Positions 26,215 to 35,810 of a DNA stretch of 64,000 nt are shown in pieces. The number at the start of each line of letters is the position of its first letter. Position 1 is the stretch's first letter. The position numbers were made by a program, and so were the translations under genes. The DNA is from Marinicella rhabdoformis (GTDB lineage: Bacteria; Pseudomonadota; Gammaproteobacteria; Xanthomonadales; Marinicellaceae). The stretch covers positions 1 to 64,000 of the forward strand of contig NZ_VTFS01000002.1 of NCBI RefSeq assembly GCF_009671245.1, read 5' to 3'. Under the pieces are notes generated by a model. That model was not told where the DNA came from. It did not search any database and was given only the letters and a program-made list of their open reading frames with translations.

Positions 26215-27123
26215 ATGAAAACCATAGAACCTAATAAAATAACCCTTTCTGAATTGGCCGGTTACAGAAGCCAAGCTGGGTTTTCAGCAAAACAACTGGC
26301 TGACAATATGCGTGTCAGCTTACCCATCGTAGAGCACATTGAATCTGGTGCCTTTGAAAAAATTGGAGCAGCACCATTTATACGTGGGCATGTGGTCAAT
26401 TATTGCAAAGCATTAAAATTGGATTCTGATTTGGTTTTGGGTCAAATTCCAGGTCAATTACTCACTCATAAAAATGTCCAGCGGCCTGATGCATTTTTAC
26501 CTGCTTCGGTTTCAAAAGTCAGGTTGAGGACGAACCATTATGGGCGTTATGCTTTTGGTACGACTTTATTAGCAGTTCTTAGCTTGAGTGCCTACTTTGT
26601 ATGGGACAAGTGGGGTGTTATACCTGGGCAAAACGATTCATTGCAGTTGTTGAGCTCTGATAAAGAATCGGTGACTTACTCTTCGATCATTCCACCGGTT
26701 CACAAAGTGGGCAAGGGTGTGGTGACAGAGCAAGCAACACCTGTTGATTTGCTTGAGAGCGAAAGTGAAAAAACGCAAGGTCTTACTGAAAATGTGGGTT
26801 CAACAGTAGAGAGCTTAACGGCAGCAGATCAAGCTGATGACACTGAAGTGGATAACGCAGAAGCACCTGAAGTACAGTTGGCTTATGTTCTTGAGTTTGA
26901 TTTACAAGAAGCTGCTTGGGTTTCAATCAAAACTGAGGCAGGTGAAAAAGTGGTTCATGATTTAATTGGTCCTGGTTTGCGACGTTATGAGTCTGATCAG
27001 CCGATGTCTTTACGGATTGGAAACGCTGAAAAATTGTCATTGTCTATCAATGGAGAATCCGTCGACGTGGTTCAGTTTGCGGATAAAAATTTAGCTAAAT
27101 TCTCTTGGCCTTTAGACTCTTAA
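26215..27123 (+). CDS. rodZ: RodZ-like cytoskeletal/helix-turn-helix membrane protein
   Basis: RodZ links MreB to the membrane and helps set rod shape. The 302-residue product has an N-terminal cytoplasmic helix-turn-helix (about 12-75, SAKQLADNMRVSLPIVEHIESG), one membrane helix (about 113-132) and an acidic linker. It ends in a C-terminal DUF4115 domain (about 222-300, AAWVSIKTEAGEKVVHDLIGPG) in the periplasm. The order matches RodZ. Position between pilF and hisS is the usual one. In many relatives ispG comes next; here it is not in the window. Confidence 0.9.
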   Translation: MKTIEPNKITLSELAGYRSQAGFSAKQLADNMRVSLPIVEHIESGAFEKIGAAPFIRGHVVNYCKALKLDSDLVLGQIPGQLLTHKNVQRPDAFLPASVSKVRLRTNHYGRYAFGTTLLAVLSLSAYFVWDKWGVIPGQNDSLQLLSSDKESVTYSSIIPPVHKVGKGVVTEQATPVDLLESESEKTQGLTENVGSTVESLTAADQADDTEVDNAEAPEVQLAYVLEFDLQEAAWVSIKTEAGEKVVHDLIGPGLRRYESDQPMSLRIGNAEKLSLSINGESVDVVQFADKNLAKFSWPLDS

Positions 27124-27138
27124 GGTCATCAATTTAAA

Positions 27139-27417
27139 ATGAAAAATTTCTTAAAAATCATCAACATATTGTTGGTGATTTTTTCGTTTGCGCTATTGCT
27201 TACGCCCTGGTTTGTCGCTAGCTCTAAAGGTTTTGATTGGGGTTTTTCTGCTTTTATGGGTGTCACAGTCCCGTTGATTTATTGTATGCCTCTGTTGTTG
27301 CTTGTTCAGATGGTATTACTGGTAAAGGCTCAAGGTAAAAAATTGTATTGGTGGGTTTTAAGTGTGTCAGTGCTGATTTATTTATCTATCTTGTGGTATG
27401 TGTTGGCTTGGGCTTGA
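27139..27417 (+). CDS. Small membrane protein, unknown function
   Basis: The 92-residue product has three predicted membrane helices (about 7-27, 35-60 and 70-91) with few charged residues. It follows rodZ by 15 bases and takes the place where ispG is found in many gammaproteobacteria. No family was recognised. Co-direction and close spacing suggest it shares the rodZ transcript. Confidence 0.65.
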   Translation: MKNFLKIINILLVIFSFALLLTPWFVASSKGFDWGFSAFMGVTVPLIYCMPLLLLVQMVLLVKAQGKKLYWWVLSVSVLIYLSILWYVLAWA

Positions 27418-27529
27418 TTAAGTTTTAGCCAATTGTTATTGTCCAAATATATTGAAAAAGAATTCTAATCTGGGTTTATGTGTGGCCTAACGTCATATAA
27501 AATACACACTTTTTCTAAGGCGCAGTATT

Positions 27530-28807
27530 TTGGCTAATAAAGTTACCCGTTTACGTGGCATGTACGATGTCACTCCCGAAGAAGTTTGGATTTGGCAACG
27601 ATTAGAGCAAACCATCACTGGCCTATTACACCAGTACGGCTATCAAGAAATCAGATTCCCTGTATTAGAAAAAACGGCTTTGTTCCATTCTGCCATTGGT
27701 GAAGTTACGGATGTGGTCGAAAAAGAAATGTTTACCTTCGAGACACGCAAAGGTGAATCCATCAGCATGCGTCCAGAAGGCACAGCGTCTACTGTTCGTA
27801 CGGTTTTACAAAATGGCATGATTTTCAATGACCCACAAAAACTGTGGTATTTGGGACCCATGTTCCGATATGAGAAGCCTCAAAAAGGGCGCAACCGCCA
27901 ATTCACTCAAGTAGGTGCAGAGGTGTTTGGCTTTGAGGGGCCGGATGTCGATGCGGAATTGCTGCTGATGACCAGTCGCATGTGGGAAGCTTTGGGTTTA
28001 AAAAATGTGCGTTTGGAATTGAATACTTTAGGAACACAGACTTGTCGTGAAGCGTACAGGAATGTGTTGATTGAGTTTTTTGAGCAACACATTGATGTGC
28101 TGGATGATGAGGCAAAAAATAGATTGCACAGCAATCCGTTGCGAATACTGGATTCTAAAAACCCTGCCATCAAGGCCATCATCAAAGATGCACCACAGAT
28201 TGCTGATTATTTAAGTGATGAGGCCAAATCACATTTTCAAGGGTTGCTTGATGCATTAGATGCTTGTGGTCTCGATTATGTGATTAACCGCAATTTGGTT
28301 CGTGGCTTAGATTATTACAGTCACAATGTTTTTGAGTGGATTACTGAAGATTTAGGTGCACAAGGCACGATTTGTGCTGGTGGCCGCTATGATAAGTTGG
28401 TTGAAATGCAAGGCGGTAAACCGACACCTGCGACAGGTTTTGCTATGGGTGTTGATCGACTGGTTGAGTTGATTAAAGACCTCAACCTATGGCAGGCTGA
28501 TCGACTTGCCGATGTGTATTTAATTCGAGACAAGGCAGTCAGTGCACAACATGGGCTGAAGTTGTCTGAAGTTATCAGGAAAGCATTGCCGAATGTTCGC
28601 TTAGTCTGCAACATGGGGGAAGCGTCTTTTAAATCACAATTCAAAAAAGCCGATAAATCAGGTGCCAGGTTCGCTATAATATTGGGTGAAGCAGAGCAGA
28701 ATGAAGGTGTCGTTTCAGTGAAATCTATGGTTGACCGTGAATTTCAACAGCAAACCATGGCGCCAGACGCTTTGATTGATTTTTTATCAAAACAATTTGA
28801 AAGGTGA
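27530..28807 (+). CDS. hisS: Histidyl-tRNA synthetase
   Basis: HisRS charges tRNA-His. The 425-residue class II enzyme has motif 1 around FPVLEKTALF, motif 2 FRYEKPQKGRNRQF at about 108-121, the histidine-specific RGLDYYSHNVFEW at about 258-270 and GRYDKLVEMQGG. The C-terminal anticodon-binding domain starts near 330. The start is a TTG with a TAAGG ribosome site about nine bases upstream; the N-terminus ANKVTRLRGMYDVTPEE fits the family start. It is followed closely by the SPOR gene. Confidence 0.97.
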   Translation: MANKVTRLRGMYDVTPEEVWIWQRLEQTITGLLHQYGYQEIRFPVLEKTALFHSAIGEVTDVVEKEMFTFETRKGESISMRPEGTASTVRTVLQNGMIFNDPQKLWYLGPMFRYEKPQKGRNRQFTQVGAEVFGFEGPDVDAELLLMTSRMWEALGLKNVRLELNTLGTQTCREAYRNVLIEFFEQHIDVLDDEAKNRLHSNPLRILDSKNPAIKAIIKDAPQIADYLSDEAKSHFQGLLDALDACGLDYVINRNLVRGLDYYSHNVFEWITEDLGAQGTICAGGRYDKLVEMQGGKPTPATGFAMGVDRLVELIKDLNLWQADRLADVYLIRDKAVSAQHGLKLSEVIRKALPNVRLVCNMGEASFKSQFKKADKSGARFAIILGEAEQNEGVVSVKSMVDREFQQQTMAPDALIDFLSKQFER

Positions 28808-28810
28808 TTC

Positions 28811-29824
28811 ATGGATCAAGAGCTGAAACAACGGTTAATTGGCGCGTCAGTTATCATCGCATTGGCGATTATATTTGTCCCGATGCTATTTGATGGTGAC
28901 GGGGTCAAGCAACAAAACCAAAACATCAGCATTGAGATTCCAGACTCGCCGAGTGATTTAGAGGTTAAAACCTTTGAAATCGATAAGCCTGTTACAGATC
29001 AGAAGCTTAACTTGCCAGAAGGTGATGTAACGCTGGCACAGCAAAACGTGTCAACGGCTGAAAACCAAAAGCAACAATCAGTAGTTCAACCTGTTTTGAT
29101 TGACAAGGCTGAGGAAGAAAAGCAAGCTGAAGAGCAAACGGCACGAGCGGTGGTAGAAGCTGAACCAGATCCAGTTGTTGAGGTTGAGGCCAAACCTGAC
29201 ACCAAGGTGACTCAAAAAAATAAACAAAATGAAACCACAGTAAAGCCAGCAGCTGAGGATAAGCCGAAACGTTCTGCGCCTGTTGAGGCCATTGGTTTGG
29301 CATATCGAGTAAAATTAGGCAGCTTTTCAAAGCAAGCCAATGCACAAAAAGTCAAAACACAGTTATTGCAAAAGAAAATCAGGTCATTGGTAGAAAAAGA
29401 TGCGACCAGAAACTTATATCACGTTTGGTCTGCAGACATGTATCAAAGCAAATCCAAGGCTGAGGTGTATGTGAAAGCGGTTAATGCTTTGAAGCTCAAT
29501 ATTGGTCAACCCTCTGTGCAAAGTATGGATGCCAAGCAAGTCGATGCATTGGCGCAAACTGGGCAGTTGGGCTGGGTGGTTCAACTGGGAAGTTTTTCTG
29601 CCAAGGACAATGCCATTGAATTACGGAATAAAGTCAAAGCCGCAGGCTTTTCGGGCTTTGTAGACAGAATCAAAAACAGCAAAGGTGAAAACCGTTTCAG
29701 GTTGCGAGTGGGTCCTTTGATGGAAAAAGCGGATGCCCAAAAAGCCCAAGCTGACATCAGCAATCGATTGAGAATCACTGGATTGATTAAAACCCATGAG
29801 CCTGGTCTGCCTGTTGAATCATGA
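28811..29824 (+). CDS. dedD: DedD-like SPOR-domain cell-division protein, two SPOR repeats
   Basis: SPOR proteins bind denuded glycan at the division septum. The 337-residue product has a short cytoplasmic start, one membrane helix (about 9-29) and a long Glu/Lys/Gln-rich linker. Two SPOR-like repeats follow: YRVKLGSFSKQANAQKVKTQL at about 160-235 and WVVQLGSFSAKDNAIELRNK at about 253-330. E. coli DedD has one SPOR domain. It sits between hisS and cvpA; the dedD-cvpA-purF order is conserved in gammaproteobacteria. Its stop overlaps the cvpA start (ATGA). Confidence 0.88.
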   Translation: MDQELKQRLIGASVIIALAIIFVPMLFDGDGVKQQNQNISIEIPDSPSDLEVKTFEIDKPVTDQKLNLPEGDVTLAQQNVSTAENQKQQSVVQPVLIDKAEEEKQAEEQTARAVVEAEPDPVVEVEAKPDTKVTQKNKQNETTVKPAAEDKPKRSAPVEAIGLAYRVKLGSFSKQANAQKVKTQLLQKKIRSLVEKDATRNLYHVWSADMYQSKSKAEVYVKAVNALKLNIGQPSVQSMDAKQVDALAQTGQLGWVVQLGSFSAKDNAIELRNKVKAAGFSGFVDRIKNSKGENRFRLRVGPLMEKADAQKAQADISNRLRITGLIKTHEPGLPVES

Positions 29825-30447
29825 ATTGGTTTGATATAACCATCATTGGCATCCTGACACTCTCAGTCATTGTCAGTATGTTCAGGGGGTTGATTAGAGA
29901 AGTGTTGTCACTTTTGATTTGGGTAGGTGCATTTTGGGTTGCCTGGACCTTTGTTGACAATGGAGCTACCGCTTTAACACCCTATATAGAATTGCCTTCA
30001 GCGCGACATTTGATCGCTTTTATTGCTTTATTTTTGGTCGCATTGATTATTGGTGGTTTGATAAATTATTTGGTCGGCACGATGGTGAAAAAAACCGGAT
30101 TAGGTGCCAGTGACCGTTTTTTTGGTATGTTCTTTGGCTTGGGTAGGGGTGTGGTTGCAGTGACTGCACTGGTGCTGTTTTTAAAAGCAACGCCATTTTC
30201 ACAAGACCCTTGGTGGACTGAAGCCAAATTACAACCACATTTTTCTAAGTTGGCCGATTGGGTCAAACAAAAAATGCCAGATGAAATGTCAGAATATTTT
30301 AATTTCATCAGTCCAGAAGCATTACAAAAAACATTGACTCCAGGATTTCCTGAGTCTACAGAACCAGAAGCCGCTGAGCCGCCTGTACAGAGCGACCCAG
30401 AAGATACAGAAACAACCAAACCAGAGCAAACTTCACAGGACATTTAA
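29821..30447 (+). CDS. cvpA: CvpA-family membrane protein
   Basis: CvpA is an inner-membrane protein needed for colicin V secretion in E. coli and for tolerance of bile and envelope stress in others. The 208-residue product has four membrane helices in the first 125 residues, with the family pattern MNWFDITIIGILTLSV, the glycine-arginine turn FRGLIREVLSLL and LGASDRFFGMFFGLGRG. It ends in an acidic proline/glutamate-rich tail (about 172-208). It overlaps dedD by four bases and lies three bases before purF. Confidence 0.93.
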   Translation: MNWFDITIIGILTLSVIVSMFRGLIREVLSLLIWVGAFWVAWTFVDNGATALTPYIELPSARHLIAFIALFLVALIIGGLINYLVGTMVKKTGLGASDRFFGMFFGLGRGVVAVTALVLFLKATPFSQDPWWTEAKLQPHFSKLADWVKQKMPDEMSEYFNFISPEALQKTLTPGFPESTEPEAAEPPVQSDPEDTETTKPEQTSQDI

Positions 30448-30450
30448 ACT

Positions 30451-31920
30451 ATGTGCGGAATCGTAGGAATAATCAGTAACAATGATGTGGCGTCAACCAT
30501 TTATGAATGTTTGACCATACTACAGCACCGCGGCCAAGATGCTGCCGGTATGGCGACTTGTGACCAAGGCAAGTTAGAGTTGGTCAAGAACAACGGTTTG
30601 GTCAGCGATGTTTTCAGTTCTGAGGCAGCACAAAAACTGAAAGGAAAGTCAGGCATTGGTCATGTTCGCTATCCAACCGCGGGTTCGAGTAATTTTGAAG
30701 AAGCACAGCCTTTTTATGTGAACTCACCTTTTGGTATTGCCTTGGCACACAATGGTAATTTACATAATGCCGAACAATTGAAAGAAGAGCTGTTTGTTGA
30801 AGACCGCAGGCACATCAATACGCAGTCTGACTCAGAAGTATTACTCAATGTGTTTGCCCATGAATTACAAAATGCATCAGGCTTACACATCACGCCTGAA
30901 GCGATATTCCATGCCGTATCTCGCGTTCATAAGCGCTGTCAAGGCGCCTATGCCAATGTGGCGATTATCCCGGGCTACGGGATCGTGGCTTTTCGTGATC
31001 CAAATGGCATCAGGCCATTGGTTTATGGCGTGCGTAAAAGCGAAGCGGGTGATGAATACATGGTGGCTTCTGAGAGTATTGCTTTAGATTCTCATAATTT
31101 TGAGTTGATTGATGATGTGGCGCCAGGTGAGGCCATTATCATCACCGAAGACCGCCAGTTGATAACCAAAGTGTGTGCCACAAAAACACAACTTTCTCCC
31201 TGCGTTTTTGAATACGTTTATTTCGCCAGGCCAGACTCAATGATTGATGATGTCTCGGTGTATAAAGCCCGGTTGCGAATGGGTGAAAAACTGGCAGAAA
31301 GAATTTTAGAACGCTGGCCTGATCATGACATTGATGTGGTGATTCCAATTCCTGAATCTTCACGTGTTAGCGCCATTCCATTGGCCTACCATTTGGATGT
31401 GAAGTTCAGAGAAGGGTTTATTAAAAATCGATACATAGGCCGCACCTTCATCATGCCAGGGCAAGAGCAAAGAATTCAATCCGTTCGCCGCAAATTAAAT
31501 GCGGTACCCTTGGAGTTCAAAGGAAAGAATGTGTTGTTGATTGATGACTCCATCGTACGCGGTACAACGTCACAGCAAATCATACAAATGGCCAGACAAG
31601 CCGGCGCCAATAAAGTGTATTTTGCATCAGCTGCGCCACCAGTCCGCTACCCCAATGTTTATGGTATAGATATGCCGATTTCAGAAGAGTTGATCGCACA
31701 TAACCGAACGGAAGAAGAAATCTGTGAATTGTTGGGTGCCGATGGTTTGATATACCAAACTTTGGAAGATTTGGAGGCGGCTTGCAAAGAAGGTAATCAA
31801 GAGATCGATCGCTTTGATTCGTCATGTTTCTCTAATGAGTATGTTACGGGTGTCGATTCTGAGTATTTCAATCAAGTGAGTGACAAGCGAAACGACCAAG
31901 CCAAAAAAGGAAATGGCTGA
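30451..31920 (+). CDS. purF: Amidophosphoribosyltransferase
   Basis: PurF makes phosphoribosylamine from PRPP and glutamine, the first committed step of purine synthesis. The 489-residue product begins MCGIVGII, so the catalytic cysteine is exposed after removal of the methionine. The glutaminase half carries [11 protein letters not shown] and HVRYPTAG. The phosphoribosyl half has the PRPP loop [14 protein letters not shown] at about 361-374. The C-terminal end overlaps the next gene by eight bases (ATGGCTGA). Confidence 0.97.
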   Translation: MCGIVGIISNNDVASTIYECLTILQHRGQDAAGMATCDQGKLELVKNNGLVSDVFSSEAAQKLKGKSGIGHVRYPTAGSSNFEEAQPFYVNSPFGIALAHNGNLHNAEQLKEELFVEDRRHINTQSDSEVLLNVFAHELQNASGLHITPEAIFHAVSRVHKRCQGAYANVAIIPGYGIVAFRDPNGIRPLVYGVRKSEAGDEYMVASESIALDSHNFELIDDVAPGEAIIITEDRQLITKVCATKTQLSPCVFEYVYFARPDSMIDDVSVYKARLRMGEKLAERILERWPDHDIDVVIPIPESSRVSAIPLAYHLDVKFREGFIKNRYIGRTFIMPGQEQRIQSVRRKLNAVPLEFKGKNVLLIDDSIVRGTTSQQIIQMARQAGANKVYFASAAPPVRYPNVYGIDMPISEELIAHNRTEEEICELLGADGLIYQTLEDLEAACKEGNQEIDRFDSSCFSNEYVTGVDSEYFNQVSDKRNDQAKKGNG

Positions 31921-33121
31921 ACCTGAAAACGATATTTGGTTTGACTTCGCCATAGTTGGCGGCGGTATGGTGGGCATGGGCTGTGCTTTGGCTATGGCTC
32001 AGGCTGGATTGAGCGTGTTGTTATTAGAAGCACAGGCAGAAGATGCCTTTGCAGTATCGGCGGCTTCTTTTGATGACAGAACTTTGGTTGTCAACCCTGC
32101 CAGTATGTCTTTTTGGCGTGATTTAGGGATTTGGCAAAAGCTTGAAGATCAAGTGGTACCTATTGAATATGTTCATGTCAGCAACCAAGGTCATTTCGGT
32201 GTGGTTAATTTTTCAGCGTCTTCCTTTGGTCTGTCTGAGTTAGGTGCTGTTGTTGGTGCAAAAGATTTAGCTCAAGTGCTGTGGCAAGCAGTCAATGCAC
32301 ATGAAAGCATCACCACAAAAACATCTGCACAACTCAACAATTTTGAAACCAATCAAAACGGCGTTCAATTATCAGTCCAACATAACAATCAAGCTTTAAC
32401 CTTCAATGCAGCTGTTATGGTTGCAGCAGATGGCGCACGATCTGCAGTGCGTGAACAATTGAGTTTAACCAGTGAAGTCAAGTCTTACAAAAGAACAGCA
32501 TTGGTTTGTAATGTACTGTTTGATAAGCGCCATCAAGGTTGTGCTTTTGAACGATTGACACAAAGTGGTCCATTGGCATTGTTGCCTTTCCATCAGGGTC
32601 GTTGTGGACTGGTGTGGTCAGTAGAAAGTGATCAAGCACAGCAGTTGCTTGAGTTGGATGAACAGGATTTTATATCGGCGCTTCAGCAACAATTGTCTTT
32701 TCGAATGGGGCGGTTGACTCAATTAGGGCGTCGCAGCAGTTACCCTATTTACCAAGTGAAGGTGCCTAATCAAATTGCTCAATCTGTTGTGTTAATGGGG
32801 AATGCAGCTCATGCGGTCAGTCCAGTTTCAGCGCAAGGATTGAATTTGGCGGTGCGAGGCATCAGACGTTTGGTTAACATCATGGGGGAGGCGCACCTAA
32901 AAGGTCAGTGTTTGAGCGATATGAAATTGTTAATGCGCTACCAATCAGACTCTGAAGAAGATCAAAAGGCCACATTGAATTATACCGATGACTTGATGAC
33001 ATGGTTTCAAATCAATTCGCCATTGGTCAATGGCATGCGTTCCGTTGGTTTGTTAACGGCTGACGCTGTGCCAGCAATTAAAAACTATTTATTTGAAAGG
33101 GCAGGAGGGCTGAAAACATGA
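31913..33121 (+). CDS. UbiH-family FAD-dependent ubiquinone hydroxylase, first copy
   Basis: This is a flavin monooxygenase of the UbiH/UbiF/UbiI family, which hydroxylate the ubiquinone ring. It has the FAD-binding GGGMVGMG near 17-24, the DG motif ([12 protein letters not shown]) and the second FAD site [20 protein letters not shown]. The usual AGQG is replaced by SAQG there. The ATG at 31913 overlaps the purF stop; a GTG at 31880 is possible but would lie further inside purF. The preferred start gives 402 residues. It overlaps the second copy by four bases. Which ring position it hydroxylates cannot be assigned. Confidence 0.88.
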   Translation: MAEPENDIWFDFAIVGGGMVGMGCALAMAQAGLSVLLLEAQAEDAFAVSAASFDDRTLVVNPASMSFWRDLGIWQKLEDQVVPIEYVHVSNQGHFGVVNFSASSFGLSELGAVVGAKDLAQVLWQAVNAHESITTKTSAQLNNFETNQNGVQLSVQHNNQALTFNAAVMVAADGARSAVREQLSLTSEVKSYKRTALVCNVLFDKRHQGCAFERLTQSGPLALLPFHQGRCGLVWSVESDQAQQLLELDEQDFISALQQQLSFRMGRLTQLGRRSSYPIYQVKVPNQIAQSVVLMGNAAHAVSPVSAQGLNLAVRGIRRLVNIMGEAHLKGQCLSDMKLLMRYQSDSEEDQKATLNYTDDLMTWFQINSPLVNGMRSVGLLTADAVPAIKNYLFERAGGLKT

Positions 33122-34284
33122 GTCAAACTTATGATGTGGTCATCTCTGGTGGTGGCATGGTTGGTTTGGTTGCCGCATTGGCCTTGTCTCAACAATTTGA
33201 CCGTGTTTTGTTGGTTGAGCGAGGTACTAAGCCAGTATGGGATGGTTCCCAAGAAAAACAGCTTCGGGTGTCTGCCATGGCTGAAAAGCATTGGCAGTGG
33301 TTTGATGCTTTGGGGATGGGGGCGCATTTCAATCAAAGTCGCTTAGGTCCTTATCGCCACATGTCAGTTTGGGATAACCGATCCGATGCGGCTTTGAAGT
33401 TCACGCAGGAAGGTGGTAAAAAGTTGGGCTCGATTGTTGAAAATAATCATGTGGTTGCAGCTGCTACAGCCGCTTTGGCTACTCAAAATGGGGTGACAAT
33501 TTGCTATCAAACTGAAGTTTTAGCGTTTGAAGATTTAGGCCGTAAAGTGCGGGTAAATTTGTCTAATGACACACACATTAATGCAGGTCTTTTGCTTGCA
33601 GCAGAGGGTGCCGGTTCACCCATCAGAAACAAAGCGGGTATTGACATAAACCAATCTGATTATGGGCAGCAGGGTATTGTTTGTTATATCAAATTAGACA
33701 AGGCTACAGCTGAAACGGCTTTTCAGGCATTTAACCCCACAGGTCCTGTTGGGATTTTGCCTGTTGGTAACGGTGTGTTTTCGATTGTTTGGAGTCTGGC
33801 GAATGATGCGGTGGACACATGGTTGACTTGTGATGATCAAAAGTTTTGTCATGGACTCAAGGCGCACATTAACCGTGACATGGGTATGCCTGAGTTAATC
33901 TCAAAACGTGCGGCATTTCCGTTGCGCAAACAACAGGCCGCTCAATATGTCAAAGGCCGCGTGGTTTTACTTGGTGATGCGGCGCATGTGGTTCACCCGC
34001 TGGCTGGTCAGGGTGTGAATCTGGGGTTGTCCGATGTGGCTTGGTTAACAGAACAATTGTCGAAGACATCCCTTAAAGATACAGATGCATTGAACCTTGT
34101 GCTGAAAAAATACCAAAGGGTGAGAAAGTCGAAAGTCACTGAAAGTATGTTGATGATCGATGCGGTACATCATCTGTTTACTCAGCAGAAAGCGCCTTTG
34201 CCTTGGATTCGTGCCATGGGTATGAACACCATCGACAGAATCAAGCCGTTGAAAAATTGGTTGATGTCACAAGCAGGCAGCTAA
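33118..34284 (+). CDS. UbiH-family FAD-dependent ubiquinone hydroxylase, second copy
   Basis: The 388-residue flavin monooxygenase has GGGMVGLVAALAL at about 11-23, the middle motif AAEGAGSPIRNKAG and the second FAD site GDAAHVVHPLAGQGVNLGL near 285-303, all canonical. It overlaps the preceding paralogue (ATGA), so the two are co-translated. The pair resembles the ubiH-ubiI/visC pair of E. coli, which hydroxylate C6 and C5 of the ring. Assigning the copies individually would need phylogeny. It is convergent with rpiA. Confidence 0.9.
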   Translation: MSQTYDVVISGGGMVGLVAALALSQQFDRVLLVERGTKPVWDGSQEKQLRVSAMAEKHWQWFDALGMGAHFNQSRLGPYRHMSVWDNRSDAALKFTQEGGKKLGSIVENNHVVAAATAALATQNGVTICYQTEVLAFEDLGRKVRVNLSNDTHINAGLLLAAEGAGSPIRNKAGIDINQSDYGQQGIVCYIKLDKATAETAFQAFNPTGPVGILPVGNGVFSIVWSLANDAVDTWLTCDDQKFCHGLKAHINRDMGMPELISKRAAFPLRKQQAAQYVKGRVVLLGDAAHVVHPLAGQGVNLGLSDVAWLTEQLSKTSLKDTDALNLVLKKYQRVRKSKVTESMLMIDAVHHLFTQQKAPLPWIRAMGMNTIDRIKPLKNWLMSQAGS

Positions 34285-34293
34285 CTTGTGAAG

Positions 34294-34327
34294 TGCCTGC
34301 GAATTCATGGTATTTGAATCGCAGGCA
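34294..34327. terminator. Hairpin between convergent ubi and rpiA genes
   Basis: TGCCTGCGAATTCA and TGAATCGCAGGCA pair almost completely (one bulged base) in the 55-base gap between two convergent genes. T runs on either side are weak, so termination is likely by position rather than by a perfect signature. Confidence 0.45.
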
Positions 34328-34339
34328 TCAGTTTGATGT

Positions 34340-34999
34340 TTATTGTTGTTTGATTTCGCCGTCTTTCATTGCGATTAAAGTGGTATTGGCGCCGCGAAGT
34401 GCAAACAAACCATTACATACCACACCTGGAATTTGATTGATTTTAGTTTCAAGTTCAACAGGGTCTATAATTTTTAAATTGTGTACATCGAGTATCCAAT
34501 TACCGTTGTCGGTAACGAAGCCTTCTCTGTATATGGGTTGACCGCCTAGCGCCACCATTTTTCTGGCCACCATGCTTCTGGCCATGGGAATGATTTCTAT
34601 GGGTAAAGGAAATGAACCAAGTAAATCAACCATTTTGCTTTCATCAACGATACAAATGTATTTTTGAGAAGCTGCTGCGATGATTTTTTCACGTGTTAAT
34701 GCGCCGCCGCCGCCTTTGATTAAGCGGTTGTGTGCATCACATTCGTCTGCACCGTCAATATACAAAGACAAGCCGCCGGATTGATTCAGTTCTATCACTT
34801 CAAAGCCCAGTGCTTTTAAGCGCTCAGTTGAGGCTTCAGAGCTTGATACACAAGCGCGGATGTTATCTCGGACTTGTGGTAACAGGTCAATAAAAGCATT
34901 AACAGTTGAGCCAGTCCCAATGCCCAAAGTCATGTCATCTTCATTGATGTATTTTATGGCAGCTTGTGCCACTTTCTTTTTCAGTTCGTCTTGATTCAT
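34340..34999 (-). CDS. rpiA: Ribose-5-phosphate isomerase A
   Basis: RpiA interconverts ribose-5-phosphate and ribulose-5-phosphate in the pentose phosphate pathway. The 219-residue product has the family length and the motifs [13 protein letters not shown] at about 27-39, DGADECD near 82-88, [12 protein letters not shown] near 95-106 and a C-terminal GVVCNGLFA. It lies 12 bases after fthC on the minus strand. The zapA-ssrS-fthC-rpiA grouping resembles the E. coli ygfA/rpiA neighbourhood. Confidence 0.96.
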   Translation of the reverse strand: MNQDELKKKVAQAAIKYINEDDMTLGIGTGSTVNAFIDLLPQVRDNIRACVSSSEASTERLKALGFEVIELNQSGGLSLYIDGADECDAHNRLIKGGGGALTREKIIAAASQKYICIVDESKMVDLLGSFPLPIEIIPMARSMVARKMVALGGQPIYREGFVTDNGNWILDVHNLKIIDPVELETKINQIPGVVCNGLFALRGANTTLIAMKDGEIKQQ

Positions 35000-35011
35000 G
35001 TGGTGGTTGGT

Positions 35012-35563
35012 TTATTTTTGAAAAATGAGGTGTTGTGACTCAGTCACTATACCGTCCAGTGTAACATCCCAGTCATCATGGGGCAATGATGGCCAAAACT
35101 GACAATCATGCGCGACACCAATGAGCTTTGTGTTGTGTCTGTTGTTTTCAAAGTAACGGTCATAGAAGCCGCCACCCATGCCGAGTCGATTGCTCTGTTT
35201 GTCATAACCTAAAAGGGGCATGAAGCAAATGTCTAACTCTGCTTCAGGTAAGTTGTCGATAAACAACGGTTGTTTCATGCCAAGTGAATGCGGTTGTATC
35301 TTTAAGCTTTCAGTCCATAATTGAAACTGCATGTTGAGCTTGTTGATGCTGGGGATGTAACAGCTGGAATCTGTTGATAACAAGGGTTGTAAGTTCACTT
35401 CATTGCCAAAAGGGAGGTAAATGCCAATGTGTTTGTGTGTACCATCTAAATAAGTATTAATGATTTTTTGACAGATAGAATGGCTGTGTTGAGTGACTTG
35501 GTCAGCGGTCAAGGCTTGTCTCTTGGATTTGAGTTGTTGCCTGATGCTGTTTTTGTCATTCAT
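35012..35563 (-). CDS. fthC: 5-formyltetrahydrofolate cyclo-ligase
   Basis: This enzyme uses ATP to convert 5-formyl-THF (folinic acid) to 5,10-methenyl-THF. The 183-residue product has the family length. It starts with the basic motif RQQLKSKRQAL and carries the conserved PLLGYDKQSNRLGMGGGFYDRYF (about 114-136). It lies directly downstream of the 6S RNA gene on the same strand, as ygfA follows ssrS in E. coli. The two are probably cut from one transcript. Confidence 0.94.
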   Translation of the reverse strand: MNDKNSIRQQLKSKRQALTADQVTQHSHSICQKIINTYLDGTHKHIGIYLPFGNEVNLQPLLSTDSSCYIPSINKLNMQFQLWTESLKIQPHSLGMKQPLFIDNLPEAELDICFMPLLGYDKQSNRLGMGGGFYDRYFENNRHNTKLIGVAHDCQFWPSLPHDDWDVTLDGIVTESQHLIFQK

Positions 35564-35576
35564 GGTTTAAAAGGGG

Positions 35577-35774
35577 TAGAGATGTTAACCACTTGTGCCG
35601 TATTGAGCCCGCGTCCCTGGAACCAAAGGTTCAAGGCGGATGCCCTTCAAATTCTAAGGCTTCTCACTGCAATGGTGAGCATGCACACTGAAGTTTGAAA
35701 AAGACACCCTGTTAAGTATAATTAGGGCCAAGGCATATGCAAACACAACCTCGAACACTGCAGTTAACATCTGT
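35577..35774 (-). ncRNA. ssrS: 6S RNA
   Basis: On the minus strand the sequence contains hallmarks of gammaproteobacterial 6S RNA: GTGCATGCTCACC, then GAGAAGCCTTA, then CCTTGAACC and GGTTCCAGGG. The ends close as a stem, AGATGTTAAC near the 5' end (35763-35772) pairing with GTTAACATCT near the 3' end (35580-35589). 6S RNA mimics an open promoter and traps the sigma-70 RNA polymerase holoenzyme in stationary phase. The place between zapA and fthC is the standard one. Ends are accurate to a few bases. Confidence 0.92.
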
Positions 35775-35780
35775 GCTCAA

Positions 35781-35810
35781 ATTATACGCCTTGGCTTAAA
35801 GCTTGTTCAA
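35781..35810 (-). promoter_or_regulatory. 6S RNA promoter inside the 3' end of zapA
   Basis: On the minus strand TTGAAC (35805-35810) and TATAAT (35781-35786) are 18 bases apart. The predicted start is near 35774, the inferred 5' end of 6S RNA. The -10 box overlaps the zapA stop codon. Confidence 0.75.
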
